Assembly (NCBI GenBank): GCA_963799455.1
Contig: CAWCXF010000008.1
Span: forward strand, 372,001-436,000
Length of the DNA stretch: 64,000 nucleotides
Reading direction: 5' to 3'
Source of the DNA: CAWCXF01 sp963799455
Lineage (GTDB): Bacteria > Pseudomonadota > Alphaproteobacteria > Rhodobacterales > Rhodobacteraceae
Made by a program: the position numbers and the translations under genes. Shown here piece after piece: positions 28,779-37,222 of this stretch. The notes under the pieces were generated by a model, which saw only the letters and a list, made by a program, of their open reading frames with translations, did no database searches and was not told where the DNA came from. Position 1 is the stretch's first letter, and each line of letters opens with the position of its first letter.

Positions 28779-29507
28779 ATGACCTACTGCGTCGCCCTGC
28801 GCCTCACGCGCGGCCTCGTCCTGATGTCGGACACGCGCACCAACGCGGGCGTCGACAACGTGTCGATCTTCCCCAAGATGTTTCATTTCGACGCGCCCGG
28901 CGAGCGCAGCCTGACGCTCTTGACCGCCGGAAACCTGGCCACGACGCAGGCCGTGGTGTCGATGCTGGAGGAGCGCGCGAAGGCCCCGCACGAGCGCGAT
29001 CCCGGCCTCCTCTCGGTCCCGTCGATGTTCCAGGCCGCGCGTCTGGTGGGCGCGACGCTGCGCGAGGTGATCGCAGAGCAGGCGCGGGGCGCGCAGCCCG
29101 ATCCCGCCTTCTCGGCGACGCTCCTGCTCGCGGGCCAGATCGCGGGCTCGCCGCCGCGGCTCTACCTGATCTACCCCGAGGGCAACTTCATCGAGTCCTC
29201 CGAGGAGAGCCCCTGGCTCCAGGTCGGCGAGACCAAGTATGGCCGGCCGATCCTGGTGCGGGCCTTCGACCGCGAGATGAGCTTCGAGGCGGCCGCCAAG
29301 CTGCTGCTCCTGTCCTTCGACTCGACCATCAAGGCCAACCTCTCCGTCGCACCGCCGCTCGACCTCGCCGTCTACGAGGCCGACTCGCTGCGGCCCCCGA
29401 GGCGGCGCAGGATCGAAGGCGACGATCCCTACTACCAGCGCATCTCGTCCCAATGGGGCGAGAAGCTGCGCGAGGGGGTCGCCGCGCTGCCGGACTTCTC
29501 GTTCTGA
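28779..29507 (+). CDS. Anbu, proteasome-related peptidase
   Basis: This 242-residue member of the Anbu family (ancestral beta subunit), an Ntn-hydrolase relative of the proteasome and HslV, is expected to assemble into rings or spirals. It begins MTYCVALRLTRGLVLMSDTR, so Thr2 becomes the N-terminal nucleophile after Met removal. The conserved Asp lies in SDTRTNAG and the Lys in FPKMFHF. SATLLLAGQIAG and SFDSTIKANLSVAPPLDLAV complete the fold. It follows the ATP-grasp, alpha-E and transglutaminase genes in the standard order. Peptidase activity of Anbu proteins has been hard to show; the natural substrate is unknown. Confidence 0.92.
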   Translation: MTYCVALRLTRGLVLMSDTRTNAGVDNVSIFPKMFHFDAPGERSLTLLTAGNLATTQAVVSMLEERAKAPHERDPGLLSVPSMFQAARLVGATLREVIAEQARGAQPDPAFSATLLLAGQIAGSPPRLYLIYPEGNFIESSEESPWLQVGETKYGRPILVRAFDREMSFEAAAKLLLLSFDSTIKANLSVAPPLDLAVYEADSLRPPRRRRIEGDDPYYQRISSQWGEKLREGVAALPDFSF

Positions 29508-29654
29508 ACGGGACCCGATCCCGCCCCGGCCGAAGGGCCAGGATCGGCGAGCGTCTCACCGGCCGACCGGCTCCTCGTCGCATCCGGCCGGCGGGCCGCG
29601 CCATCGCTCGATCGTCTAAGCCCGTCCATCGCGCCCCCCTGGCGCGCGCCCTGG

Positions 29655-29752
29655 AGCGTCCTCCGGCCCGACCGAGCCGGTCAGGCGCCCGGAGCGTGCG
29701 GCCATGAAGGCGCCCGGCGGGCCCGAGCCGATCCCGTCGGGTCGGAACGCGC
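29655..29752 (+). repeat. 98-bp dispersed repeat, copy A
   Basis: This 98-bp segment aligns without gaps to 46941-47038 with 79 of 98 identical positions. It includes the shared blocks GGCGCCCGG, TGCGGCCA and CGATCCCGTCGGGTCGGA. It lies in the 334-bp gap (29508-29841) between the Anbu stop and the tupA stop, two convergent genes. No coding potential is evident in either copy, and nothing else is recognisable in this gap. Confidence 0.8.
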
Positions 29753-29841
29753 CGTGGCCCGCGAGGCGGGGTGGCGCCGCCGCGCCCGGGATCCTTATCC
29801 TGCGATGCGGCGATGGGTCCGGAGCGGCCGGGCCGCCCGCC

Positions 29842-30645
29842 CTACTGCGCGTTCGGAAAGAAGAGCTGCTGGCCGTCCACCCGGAAGGCGGCGATGGCGG
29901 CCTGGCCCTCGGGTCCGGTGATCCAGTCGGCGAACGCCTCCGCCTCGTCCTGCTCGACGTTCGGGTGCCGCTCGGCGCTCACGGGGATGACGCCGTATTG
30001 GTTGAAGAGCGCAGGGTCGCCCTCGACCAGGATCTCGAAGTCGCCCTTGTTGCCGAACGCGACCCAGGTCGCGCGGTCGGTGAGCACGTAGGCGTCCATG
30101 CCCACGCCGACGTTGAGCGTGGCGCCCATCCCCTGCCCCGCCTCGCGGTACCACGTGCCCGAGGCCGCGGCCTCGTCCACCCCGGCCTCGTCCCAGAGCG
30201 CCAGCTCCGCCTTGTGCGTCCCCGAGTCGTCGCCGCGCGACAGGAACGGGGCCTCGGCCTCGGCGATGGCCCGGAACGCGGCGACGGCGTCGGTCTGGCC
30301 CGCGACGCCCGCGGGGTCGGCGGCAGGGCCGACGATCACGAAGTCGTTGTACATCACGTCGCGCCGCTCGGTGCCGTAGCCCTCGGCGACGAACGCCTCC
30401 TCGTCGGGCAGCGCGTGGACCAGGAGCACGTCGCCGTCGCCGCGCCGCGCGTTCTCCAGCGCCTGTCCGGTGCCGACCGCGACGACGCGCACCTCGATGC
30501 CCGTCGCCTCCTCGAAGAGCGGCAGGATCGCGTCGAGCAGCCCCGAGTTCTGCGTCGAGGTGGTGGACTGCATGGTGATGGACTCGGCCCAGGCCGGGCC
30601 GGAGGCGAGGGCGATGGCGATGGCGAGGGTTCGGATCACGGTCAC
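29842..30645 (-). CDS. tupA: Tungstate-type ABC transporter substrate-binding protein
   Basis: This 267-residue periplasmic binding protein has a signal peptide (LAIAIALASGPAWAESI) and the TupA-type ligand loop MQSTTSTQNSGLLDAILPLF. FLSRGDDSGTHKAELALWDE and YREAGQGMGATLNVGVGMDA complete the pocket. TupA proteins bind tungstate, and some bind vanadate or molybdate. It is the last gene of a tupB-tupC-tupA operon, overlapping tupC by 4 bp. The metal specificity is a family-based inference. Confidence 0.88.
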   Translation of the reverse strand: MTVIRTLAIAIALASGPAWAESITMQSTTSTQNSGLLDAILPLFEEATGIEVRVVAVGTGQALENARRGDGDVLLVHALPDEEAFVAEGYGTERRDVMYNDFVIVGPAADPAGVAGQTDAVAAFRAIAEAEAPFLSRGDDSGTHKAELALWDEAGVDEAAASGTWYREAGQGMGATLNVGVGMDAYVLTDRATWVAFGNKGDFEILVEGDPALFNQYGVIPVSAERHPNVEQDEAEAFADWITGPEGQAAIAAFRVDGQQLFFPNAQ

Positions 30646-31346
30646 ACCAAGAGGCCCCCTGCGAGGAAGGTCCGGGCGGCCTCGCTCCGGGGGCGGTCGA
30701 AGAAGGCCGGTGCGGCGGTGTGCTCGTGCACCCGTCCGCGGTGGAGGAACACGACGTCCGCCGCGAGCCGCCGCGCCTGGCCGAGGTCGTGCGTCACCAG
30801 CACCACCTTGAGGCCGCGCTCGACGGCGCGCGACAGCATCGCCTCGAAGGCCGCGACGGAGTTGGGATCGAGCGAGGCGGTGGGCTCGTCGGCGAAGAGG
30901 AGGTCGGGCTCGGTGGCGAGCGCGCGCGTGAGGGCCAGGCGCTGCGCCTCGCCGCCCGAGAGCGTGCGGGCGGGCTGGCGGGCGGGCAGGCGCGCCTCGG
31001 CGAGCAGCGCCGCCAGCCGCGCGGGCCGCTCACGGCGCGGCACGCCGCCCGCGCGCAGGGCGTAGGCCACGTTGCCCGCGACCGAGCGGCGCAGCAGCAC
31101 CGGGCGCTGGAACACCATCGCCTGACGCGCGGGGGCGCGCTCGACGCGGCCGGCGCTGGGCGGCAGGAGGCCGTGGAGCAGGCGCAGCGTCAGGCTCTTG
31201 CCGGCCCCGTTCGGCCCCAGGATCACGGTCGGGCCGCCGGCGCGGACCGTCAGGTCGAGCGACACCAGCGTGGCGCCGCCCGCCCGGAAGGCGAGGCCGT
31301 AAGCCGCGAGCGCGGGCGCGACGCCCTCGAAGGAGCCGTCAGGCAT
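30642..31346 (-). CDS. tupC: Tungstate-type ABC transporter ATP-binding protein
   Basis: This 234-residue ATPase powers tungstate import. It has Walker A ILGPNGAGKSLTLRLL, the signature LSGGEAQRLALTRALA, Walker B LLFADEPTASLD and the switch VTHDLGQARRL. It overlaps tupB by 8 bp and tupA by 4 bp, so the three are one operon. No C-terminal TOBE domain of the ModC type is present, consistent with the Tup branch. Confidence 0.88.
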   Translation of the reverse strand: MPDGSFEGVAPALAAYGLAFRAGGATLVSLDLTVRAGGPTVILGPNGAGKSLTLRLLHGLLPPSAGRVERAPARQAMVFQRPVLLRRSVAGNVAYALRAGGVPRRERPARLAALLAEARLPARQPARTLSGGEAQRLALTRALATEPDLLFADEPTASLDPNSVAAFEAMLSRAVERGLKVVLVTHDLGQARRLAADVVFLHRGRVHEHTAAPAFFDRPRSEAARTFLAGGLLV

Positions 31347-32046
31347 GGGCGAGCCGGCGCGCGCCGCCGCCGATCGTGGCCACCGCGGCGTTGACGAGCA
31401 CGGCGAGCGCGATCAGCACGCAGCCCAGCGCCATGGCCAGCGCGAGGTTGCCGCGCGAGGTCTCCAGCGCGATGGTCGTGGTCATGACGCGGGTGACGTG
31501 GTCGATGTTGCCGCCCACCAGGATGACGGCGCCGACCTCGGCGATGGCGCGCCCGAAGCCCGCGAGGAAGGCCGTGATCAGGGCGAAGCGGCCGTCCCAC
31601 AGGAGCGTCGGCACGGCACGCGCGGGCCCCACGCCGAAGGAGCGCAGCTGCTCGCGGTATTCGGCGTCGAGCGCCTCGACCGCCTGGCGGGTGAGCGCGG
31701 CGATCAGCGGCGTCACCAGCAGCGTCTGGGCCACGATCATCGCGGTGGGCGTGTAGAGGAGCCGCAGCACGCCGAGCGGCCCCGCGTTCGAGAGCATCAG
31801 GTAGACGGCGAGGCCCACCACCACGGGCGGCAGCCCCATCAGCGAGTTGACCGCCACCACCACGGCGCCCCGGCCGGGGAAGCGCGCGACGGCGAGCGCC
31901 GCGCCGAGCGGCATCCCGATGGCGGCCGCGATCGCGGTGGCGCTGAGCGACACGCGCAGCGACAGGAGCACGACGCCCCAGAGGTCCGGGTCGCCCATGA
32001 CGATCAGGCGGATCGCCGAGCCCAGCGCCTGCGCGAAGTCGTCCAT
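31339..32046 (-). CDS. tupB: Tungstate-type ABC transporter permease
   Basis: This 235-residue inner-membrane permease has about five to six helices. The coupling-helix region is GVGPARAVPTLLWDGRFALI, with FGRAIAEVGAVILVGGNI following, a strong TupB-like signature. It is the first gene of the operon; 36 bp separate it from the end of the sulfotransferase gene. Tungstate would serve tungsten- or molybdenum-cofactor enzymes not seen in this window. Confidence 0.87.
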   Translation of the reverse strand: MDDFAQALGSAIRLIVMGDPDLWGVVLLSLRVSLSATAIAAAIGMPLGAALAVARFPGRGAVVVAVNSLMGLPPVVVGLAVYLMLSNAGPLGVLRLLYTPTAMIVAQTLLVTPLIAALTRQAVEALDAEYREQLRSFGVGPARAVPTLLWDGRFALITAFLAGFGRAIAEVGAVILVGGNIDHVTRVMTTTIALETSRGNLALAMALGCVLIALAVLVNAAVATIGGGARRLAHA

Positions 32047-32082
32047 GCTCCCCCCGTCCGCGCCCGCGGGCCGCGTCGCCGG

Positions 32083-33219
32083 TCAGTTAGCGGCAGTCGA
32101 GCGAGGTTGTCGAGACGCCCGGGGCGCGCCCGATCCGCGCGCGGCGAGGCGCTCGTAGGTGGGGAGCCACCGGCGCTCGACGGCCCGGCGCCGGGCCGCG
32201 CTCAGGGCGTTGTCGCCCTGGCGGTAGCCGTCGAGCGCGCCGAGGTGGCGCTCGATCGCCGCGAGCGACCCCCCGGGGTCGGGCAGGTCGAGCGCGGCCC
32301 AGACCGCCGCGAGCTCGCCCGAGGGGTCGGCGAGCAGCGCCTCGAAGGAGAGCTGGGCGAAGCGGCCCTCGGGGATGTCGCGGGCGTCGCGCATCAGCGC
32401 GGCGATCATCGGCGGGTAGGCGGCCAGGATCGCCTCGTCCACCTCGTCGTCGTCCCAGGCCTGGAGCGCCAGCTCGCGCAGCACGGTGCGCACCGAGCGG
32501 CGCGCGGAGGCGAACACGTCGAAGGGGTCGCGGTGGATGTGGATCACGCGGGCCTCGGGGAAGAGCCGCCGGAGCCAGCCGATCCGGGCCGTGTAGGCGG
32601 GGTTCTTCAGCAGCAAGGGCCCGCGGCGGCGGCGCGCCATGGTGCGGGCGTAGCGCGCGAGCGCCCGCCCGCGCGCGGCGACCTCGCCTTGCGTGGCGCC
32701 CTCGAACAGCAGGCCGCGGGCATAGGTCCGGGCGAGGTCGGAGGGGAAGTAGAAGGCGTGGAAGTAGGAGAGCGGGCCCATGTTGGCGAGCGCCACCTCG
32801 TCCTCGGTGGGCGCGTCGGGGGCGAGGCGCACCTGGTCGATGAGCCGCGTCTCGGGCAGGTACATGTTGACGAAGGGGCGCATGAGGCGCCCGAGCCCGC
32901 GGCCCTCCCACGGCATCCCCGCGAGGACGGGGGGCACGGTGGCGAAGCGCCCCGACGCGGCCATGAGGTTGTGCAGATGGGTCGTGCCCGAGCGTGGGTG
33001 GCCGACGATGAAGACGGGCGGCCCAGGCTCCGGCAGGAGCGGGTGGACCGCGGCCTCGGCGAGCGTGAAGGGCAGGCGCAGCGCGCTGCACGCGAGCGCC
33101 ACGGCGTAGGCGGGCACGCCTCGCGGCGAGGGAGGGCCGTGGCGCAGCAGCCCCAGCAGCGTCAGCGGATCGGCCCCGCTCAACGGGTGGAACACGCGGT
33201 GCCAGGGGATCCGGGTCAT
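32083..33219 (-). CDS. Sulfotransferase-family protein coupled to the pigment-decoration genes
   Basis: This 378-residue protein has the PAPS-dependent sulfotransferase fold. The 5'-phosphosulfate loop is VFIVGHPRSGTTHLHNL at about residues 69-85. The 3'-phosphate motif is VIHIHRDPFDVFASARRSVR at about residues 220-240. It transfers sulfate to hydroxyl groups of small molecules or glycans. Its ATG (33219) directly follows the TGA of the glycosyltransferase gene (TGAATG), which itself overlaps the acyltransferase gene. The three are thus translationally coupled downstream of two carotenoid desaturases. I infer a sulfated, glycosylated lipid or carotenoid as product; other acceptors remain possible. 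Confidence 0.85.
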   Translation of the reverse strand: MTRIPWHRVFHPLSGADPLTLLGLLRHGPPSPRGVPAYAVALACSALRLPFTLAEAAVHPLLPEPGPPVFIVGHPRSGTTHLHNLMAASGRFATVPPVLAGMPWEGRGLGRLMRPFVNMYLPETRLIDQVRLAPDAPTEDEVALANMGPLSYFHAFYFPSDLARTYARGLLFEGATQGEVAARGRALARYARTMARRRRGPLLLKNPAYTARIGWLRRLFPEARVIHIHRDPFDVFASARRSVRTVLRELALQAWDDDEVDEAILAAYPPMIAALMRDARDIPEGRFAQLSFEALLADPSGELAAVWAALDLPDPGGSLAAIERHLGALDGYRQGDNALSAARRRAVERRWLPTYERLAARGSGAPRASRQPRSTAAN

Positions 33220-34344
33220 TCAGGTGTCGTAGCTGCGCCCGCGCCAGGATCGCGGACGGCCTCGGCGCGCGGCGAGGAGCGCCGACCACTGGATCGCCAG
33301 CACCAGCGCCACCCCCACCGGGTGCAGCAGCACGCCCAGCGCGGACTGACCCATGCGTGCGGCCAGCATCGTGCGCGCGCCCCACACCAGCGCCACGGCG
33401 ATGGCCGAGAGCCGCAGCGCCTCCGGCTCGCCCGCGATCTCGGCCACCGGCACCAGCACGAAGGGCAGGACGTGGCCGCCGCCGAGGAGCGCGGTCCAGA
33501 CCGGCAGCGCCATCGGCGTCGCCATCCCCTCGGTCGCGTTCTTGGCGAAGCCGTGCCAGACCTCGGCGGCGTCACGATACATGCGGCACGACGCCAGCGG
33601 CGTGGCGTCCACGAGGTCGGTCGCGAGCCCCGCGGCGCGCGCCGCGCGCGGCAGCGTCACGCCGTCGTGGCGCGAGGCGCGGATGGCGCCGTGCCCGCCC
33701 ATCGCCTCGTAGGCCGCACGGCGCGTCACCATCAGCTGGCCGCAGCCGGCCGCGAGGCCGCGCGCGCGCGACAGCCGGGCGAGGGGCAGCGGCAGGTAGC
33801 CCAGCAGCAGGACGTGGATCTGCGGGATCACCAGCGCCTCGGCCAGCGAGCCCGTCACCTCGCGCGGGAAGCCCGACAGCAGGTCGAGGCGGCGGCGGTC
33901 GAGATGGGCCGCCAGGCGCGAGAGCGCGTCGGGCGCGAGCCGCACGTCGGCGTCCTGGAAGGCCATGAGGTCGTGGGCCGCGGCGCGCGACAGCGTCCAG
34001 CAGGCGTGCTGCTTGCCGTTCCAGCCGCGCGGCAGCGGCGGCCCCTCGATCAGCCGCACGCGGCGGTCGGCCTCGGCCCAGGCCCGCACCCGGGCCGCGG
34101 TGCCGTCGGTCGAGCCGTCGTCGAGGACCACGACCTCCAGGTCGACCCCCTCGGAGGCCAGCGCGGCGCCGAGCGCCGCGTCGATGGTGCGCACCTCGTC
34201 GCGCGCGGGGATCAGCAGCGAGACCCGCGGCCGCGCGCCCGCGGGCGCCGGAGGCGGCGGGCGGAACGCGAGGAGGTTGATCGTCGTCAGCCCGGCGTAG
34301 AGCAGGGCCAGGGCTGTGGCGGCGATGGCCAGGGCGTCGATCAT
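33220..34344 (-). CDS. Membrane glycosyltransferase family 2, CrtQ-like
   Basis: This 374-residue GT2 enzyme has an N-terminal membrane anchor (LAIAATALALLYAGLTTINL) and two or three C-terminal helices. Motifs are SLLIPARDEVRTIDAALGAA, VVLDDGSTDGTAA, PRGWNGKQHACWTLSRAA, FQDADVRLAPDAL (DxD) and the acceptor-side ASRHDGVTLPRAARAAG. The GKQHAC motif and overall layout resemble CrtQ of the staphyloxanthin pathway, which glucosylates a C30 carotenoic acid. It overlaps the acyltransferase gene by 4 bp (ATGA) and is followed at once by the sulfotransferase. Sugar donor and acceptor are not proven. Confidence 0.82.
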   Translation of the reverse strand: MIDALAIAATALALLYAGLTTINLLAFRPPPPAPAGARPRVSLLIPARDEVRTIDAALGAALASEGVDLEVVVLDDGSTDGTAARVRAWAEADRRVRLIEGPPLPRGWNGKQHACWTLSRAAAHDLMAFQDADVRLAPDALSRLAAHLDRRRLDLLSGFPREVTGSLAEALVIPQIHVLLLGYLPLPLARLSRARGLAAGCGQLMVTRRAAYEAMGGHGAIRASRHDGVTLPRAARAAGLATDLVDATPLASCRMYRDAAEVWHGFAKNATEGMATPMALPVWTALLGGGHVLPFVLVPVAEIAGEPEALRLSAIAVALVWGARTMLAARMGQSALGVLLHPVGVALVLAIQWSALLAARRGRPRSWRGRSYDT

Positions 34345-35219
34345 CCGCGCTCCTCGATCCGGCGGTCCGCACGGCGCTCGGCATGGTGCTCGGCGCGGTG
34401 CTCGGGCGAGAACCGCTCGCCCCGGGCGAGAGCCCTGCCGCGCCGCCACAGGTCGTAGACACCACCGACGCCCGCCCGTCCATGCAGCAGCGCGCGGAAC
34501 GGCGAAGGATCGCGCGCCATCGCCTGGGCGGCCAGGGCGTCCATGGTCGCGCCCAGGGCCTCGTCGAGGCGTCCGTGCCATCCGCGGGCCGCGTCGCGCC
34601 CCTCGAGCGGCGGGCCGAAGCGGGCCAGCGCCTCGGGGCGGCTCTCGTCCCAGAACGGGTATTCGAGCGCCAGGGGCAGCGCCATGGCGTCCGGCAGCGC
34701 CGCCATCAGGTGCGCGACGCCGGGGCGCGGCGCCACGGGGCGCGCGCGGGGGTCCGAGAACCGTCCCTGCGCCGTCACCCAGAGCATCCGCGAGGGCCGC
34801 GACAGGACCGCGCGCGAGGTCCGCAGGAACGCGGCCGCGCCCGCATGAGCGCCGGGCTCGACGCCGAAGAGGCCCAGGCGGCGCATGAAGCCGTAGCGCT
34901 CCAGCATGGCGGCGTCGATCGGTCCGAAGCAGGCGCGGCCCGCGAACAGGCGCGGGATCATCACCATGGCGAAGGCGGGATCCCACCACGACGGATGGTT
35001 GCAGTAGACGATCAGCGGCCGCGTGGGCGAGAGCGCCCGGACCGCCTCGGGCAGGCCGGGCTCGGCGAGGCGCACGGCGTGGAAAGCGCGGCGCATCCGG
35101 CGGCGCATGACGCGCTCGAAGAAGCGGACCATGGCCGGCGAGCGGAGGCGGACGACCTCGGGCTCGCCGTCCCGCGCGGGCGGCCCGGCCCGTCTCGCGG
35201 TCGCGTCGTCCTGCGGCAT
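34341..35219 (-). CDS. Lysophospholipid acyltransferase-family protein
   Basis: This 292-residue acyltransferase of the PlsC family has the catalytic HX4D motif in YCNHPSWWDPAFAMV. The substrate-binding block is LWVTAQGRFSDPRARPVAPR in place of the usual FPEGTRS. The start at 35219 (MPQDDATARR) is supported by GGGGAGG immediately upstream; a start at 35258 is possible. It overlaps the CrtQ-like glycosyltransferase by 4 bp. In the staphyloxanthin pathway a different type of acyltransferase (CrtO) esterifies the sugar. Here a PlsC-type enzyme would be the candidate for the same step, which is inference from context only. Confidence 0.8.
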   Translation of the reverse strand: MPQDDATARRAGPPARDGEPEVVRLRSPAMVRFFERVMRRRMRRAFHAVRLAEPGLPEAVRALSPTRPLIVYCNHPSWWDPAFAMVMIPRLFAGRACFGPIDAAMLERYGFMRRLGLFGVEPGAHAGAAAFLRTSRAVLSRPSRMLWVTAQGRFSDPRARPVAPRPGVAHLMAALPDAMALPLALEYPFWDESRPEALARFGPPLEGRDAARGWHGRLDEALGATMDALAAQAMARDPSPFRALLHGRAGVGGVYDLWRRGRALARGERFSPEHRAEHHAERRADRRIEERG

Positions 35220-35599
35220 CCCGCCTCCCCGCCCGTCCGCCTGCCGCACGAGGCGCAACCTAGGCGCGCGCGCGTTCGTCTCAACCGGGCGACGCCCGCC
35301 CGAGGGCCGCGTCGGGACCGGTCCGGCGCGGGGGGGCGCCCCTCCCAGGGCTCGCGCCCCGATCAGGACCGGGCGATCCTCCGCGCCGAGGCGTCACGCG
35401 GGGATCCCCTTGCCGCGCGCCGCGAGGATCTCCCACGCATCGGCCGCGCCGGCGGAGCCGAGGCCGACCGATCGACCCTTCGGTCGAGACCTCCACCGAG
35501 CCTGAGCGGCGAGCCGGCCGGACGGCGCCGCTTCGGCGTGCCCTGAGCGACGCGCCGCCGCCTCGAAGGATCCCCCCGTCCGGCTCCGGAGCGCCCTCC
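35220..35599. other. Gene-free stretch within the terpenoid island
   Basis: This is a 380-bp gap between the second desaturase and the acyltransferase gene, both on the minus strand. It has GC-rich sequence with several short inverted repeats and no supported gene. The acyltransferase-glycosyltransferase-sulfotransferase trio may have its own promoter here. Confidence 0.5.
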
Positions 35600-37222
35600 T
35601 CACTCCGCCGCCTGGGCCGCAGGCCCCTCGCCGCGAGCGTCTCCCGCGGCCTGGCTCCCGCGGGCGTCCTGGTCGAGCGCGTCGGCGGCGATCCAGCCCG
35701 ACATCAGCGCCATCGGCATCCCCGGGCCCGGATGGGCCGAGCCCCCTGCGAGGTAGAGGTCTCCCACCTGGCGCGAGCGGTTGCCGGGCTTGAAGGCGCC
35801 CAGCACCCGCCCGTGGCTGGCGAGCCCGTAGATCGCGCCGTCGAGCACGTGGTAGCGGTCGTGGATGTCCTGCGGCGTCAGCACGCGCTCGGTGACGACG
35901 CGCGCCTCGATGTCCTCCATGCCGGCCGTGCGCCCCAGCTTGTCGAGGATCGTACGGCGGTAGCCCGGCAGCATCGCGGACCAGTCGTGCCCCGGGCGCA
36001 GGTAGGGCGTGTGCACGAGGACGTAGAGCGCCTCGCCGCCCTCGGGCGCGACGCCGGGCTCGGTGCGCGCGGGGGCAGCTATGTAGGCGGTGGGGTCGGG
36101 CGCGGGCTCGGCGCGGTCGTAGATCGCGGCGAACTCCTCCTCGGGGTCGCGCGAGAAGACGAAGTTGTGGTGCGCCAGATGCTCGTAGGCCCGGTCGAGC
36201 CCGAGATAGAGGACCACGCCCGAGCAGGCGGGCTCGCGGCGGCGAGCCTTGCGGAACCGCGCCCAGGCGTCGCCGCCGACCAGCTCGCGATAGGTCCGCA
36301 CGCTGTCCATGTTCGACACCACGCGATCGAAGGCGATGCGCTCGCCGGCGGCGGTCTCGACGCCGGTGGCCCGGCCCTCCTCGGTCGTGATGCGCGTCAC
36401 CTCCACGCCGGGGCGCAGGTCCACGCCGAGGTCGCAGGCGAGCGCCGCCAGCGCCTCGGGCACGGCGCGGGTGCCGCCCATCGGGTACCAGACCCCCTCG
36501 CCCACCTGCATGTGCGCGATGCCGCAGAGCACGGCCGGCGACGCCATCGGCGAGGAGCCGACGTATTGGATGAAGTGCTCCAGCAACTGGGCGACGCGGG
36601 GATCGCGGACCGATCGCTTGACCTGGCCCGCGACCGAGCGGTGCATCCGGATCGCCATCACGTCCTTGAGCGTGGCGAGCGACATCCCCGAGCGCAGGTC
36701 CATCGTGTCGCGCAGATCCTCCACCGACTTCCAGAAGAAGAACCGGTCGGAGACGTCGGCGATGCGCTCGGCGACCTTGAGGAAGGCCTCGTAGCCGTCC
36801 GCGGAGCCCGGTGCGACGCGCTCCAGCTCGGCGCGCATCGCGTCGGGCTTCTCGCGCAGGTCGAGGACCGATCCGTCCTCGTAGAAGCAGCGCCATTGCG
36901 GGTCGAGGCGCACGAGGTCCAACGCCTCGTGCATGTCGCGCCCGGCCTCGGCGAAGACGCGCTCCAGCACCCGCGGGACGGTCAGGATGGTCGGCCCCAT
37001 GTCGAAGCGAAAGCCCCGGTCCTCCCACACGGCGGCCTTGCCGCCGAGCCAGGGGTTCTTGTCGAAGAGCGTGACGCGGTGGCCGCGCGCGGCCAGCGTG
37101 CAGGCCGCGGCGAGGCCGCCCAGCCCCCCTCCGACGACGCCGACGCTCCCCTCGCCGCGGGCGGCCCGCGCGCGGGCCGCCGTCCCGCCGCCACCGGCGG
37201 TCGCGTCGCGGAGGGCGGTCAT
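35600..37222 (-). CDS. CrtI/CrtN-family carotenoid desaturase or oxidase (second of two)
   Basis: This 540-residue FAD enzyme starts after an Ala-rich leader with VGVVGGGLGGLAAACTLAAR (Rossmann GxGxxG) and FRFDMGPTILTVPRVLERVF. It ends with the C-terminal FAD motif YLAGGSAHPGPGMPMALMSG. These are hallmarks of phytoene or dehydrosqualene desaturases and of CrtP-type oxidases. The ATG at 37222 overlaps the stop of the preceding desaturase gene (ATGA), so the pair is coupled. With hpnCDE next door it probably desaturates or oxidises a C30 backbone. Whether it acts as desaturase (CrtN) or terminal oxidase (CrtP) cannot be told by eye. The two proteins clearly differ from each other, so they are not a recent duplicate. 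Confidence 0.87.
   Translation of the reverse strand: MTALRDATAGGGGTAARARAARGEGSVGVVGGGLGGLAAACTLAARGHRVTLFDKNPWLGGKAAVWEDRGFRFDMGPTILTVPRVLERVFAEAGRDMHEALDLVRLDPQWRCFYEDGSVLDLREKPDAMRAELERVAPGSADGYEAFLKVAERIADVSDRFFFWKSVEDLRDTMDLRSGMSLATLKDVMAIRMHRSVAGQVKRSVRDPRVAQLLEHFIQYVGSSPMASPAVLCGIAHMQVGEGVWYPMGGTRAVPEALAALACDLGVDLRPGVEVTRITTEEGRATGVETAAGERIAFDRVVSNMDSVRTYRELVGGDAWARFRKARRREPACSGVVLYLGLDRAYEHLAHHNFVFSRDPEEEFAAIYDRAEPAPDPTAYIAAPARTEPGVAPEGGEALYVLVHTPYLRPGHDWSAMLPGYRRTILDKLGRTAGMEDIEARVVTERVLTPQDIHDRYHVLDGAIYGLASHGRVLGAFKPGNRSRQVGDLYLAGGSAHPGPGMPMALMSGWIAADALDQDARGSQAAGDARGEGPAAQAAE

Noticed and set aside
29704..29841. Plus-strand open frame starting after the Anbu gene
   Set aside because: It runs into the antisense of tupA and tupC, has no family resemblance, and begins inside the 98-bp repeat.
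31345..34458. Very long plus-strand open frame across tupB, sulfotransferase and glycosyltransferase genes
   Set aside because: Three recognisable genes lie on the other strand. The composition is typical of the mirror frame of high-GC coding sequence.
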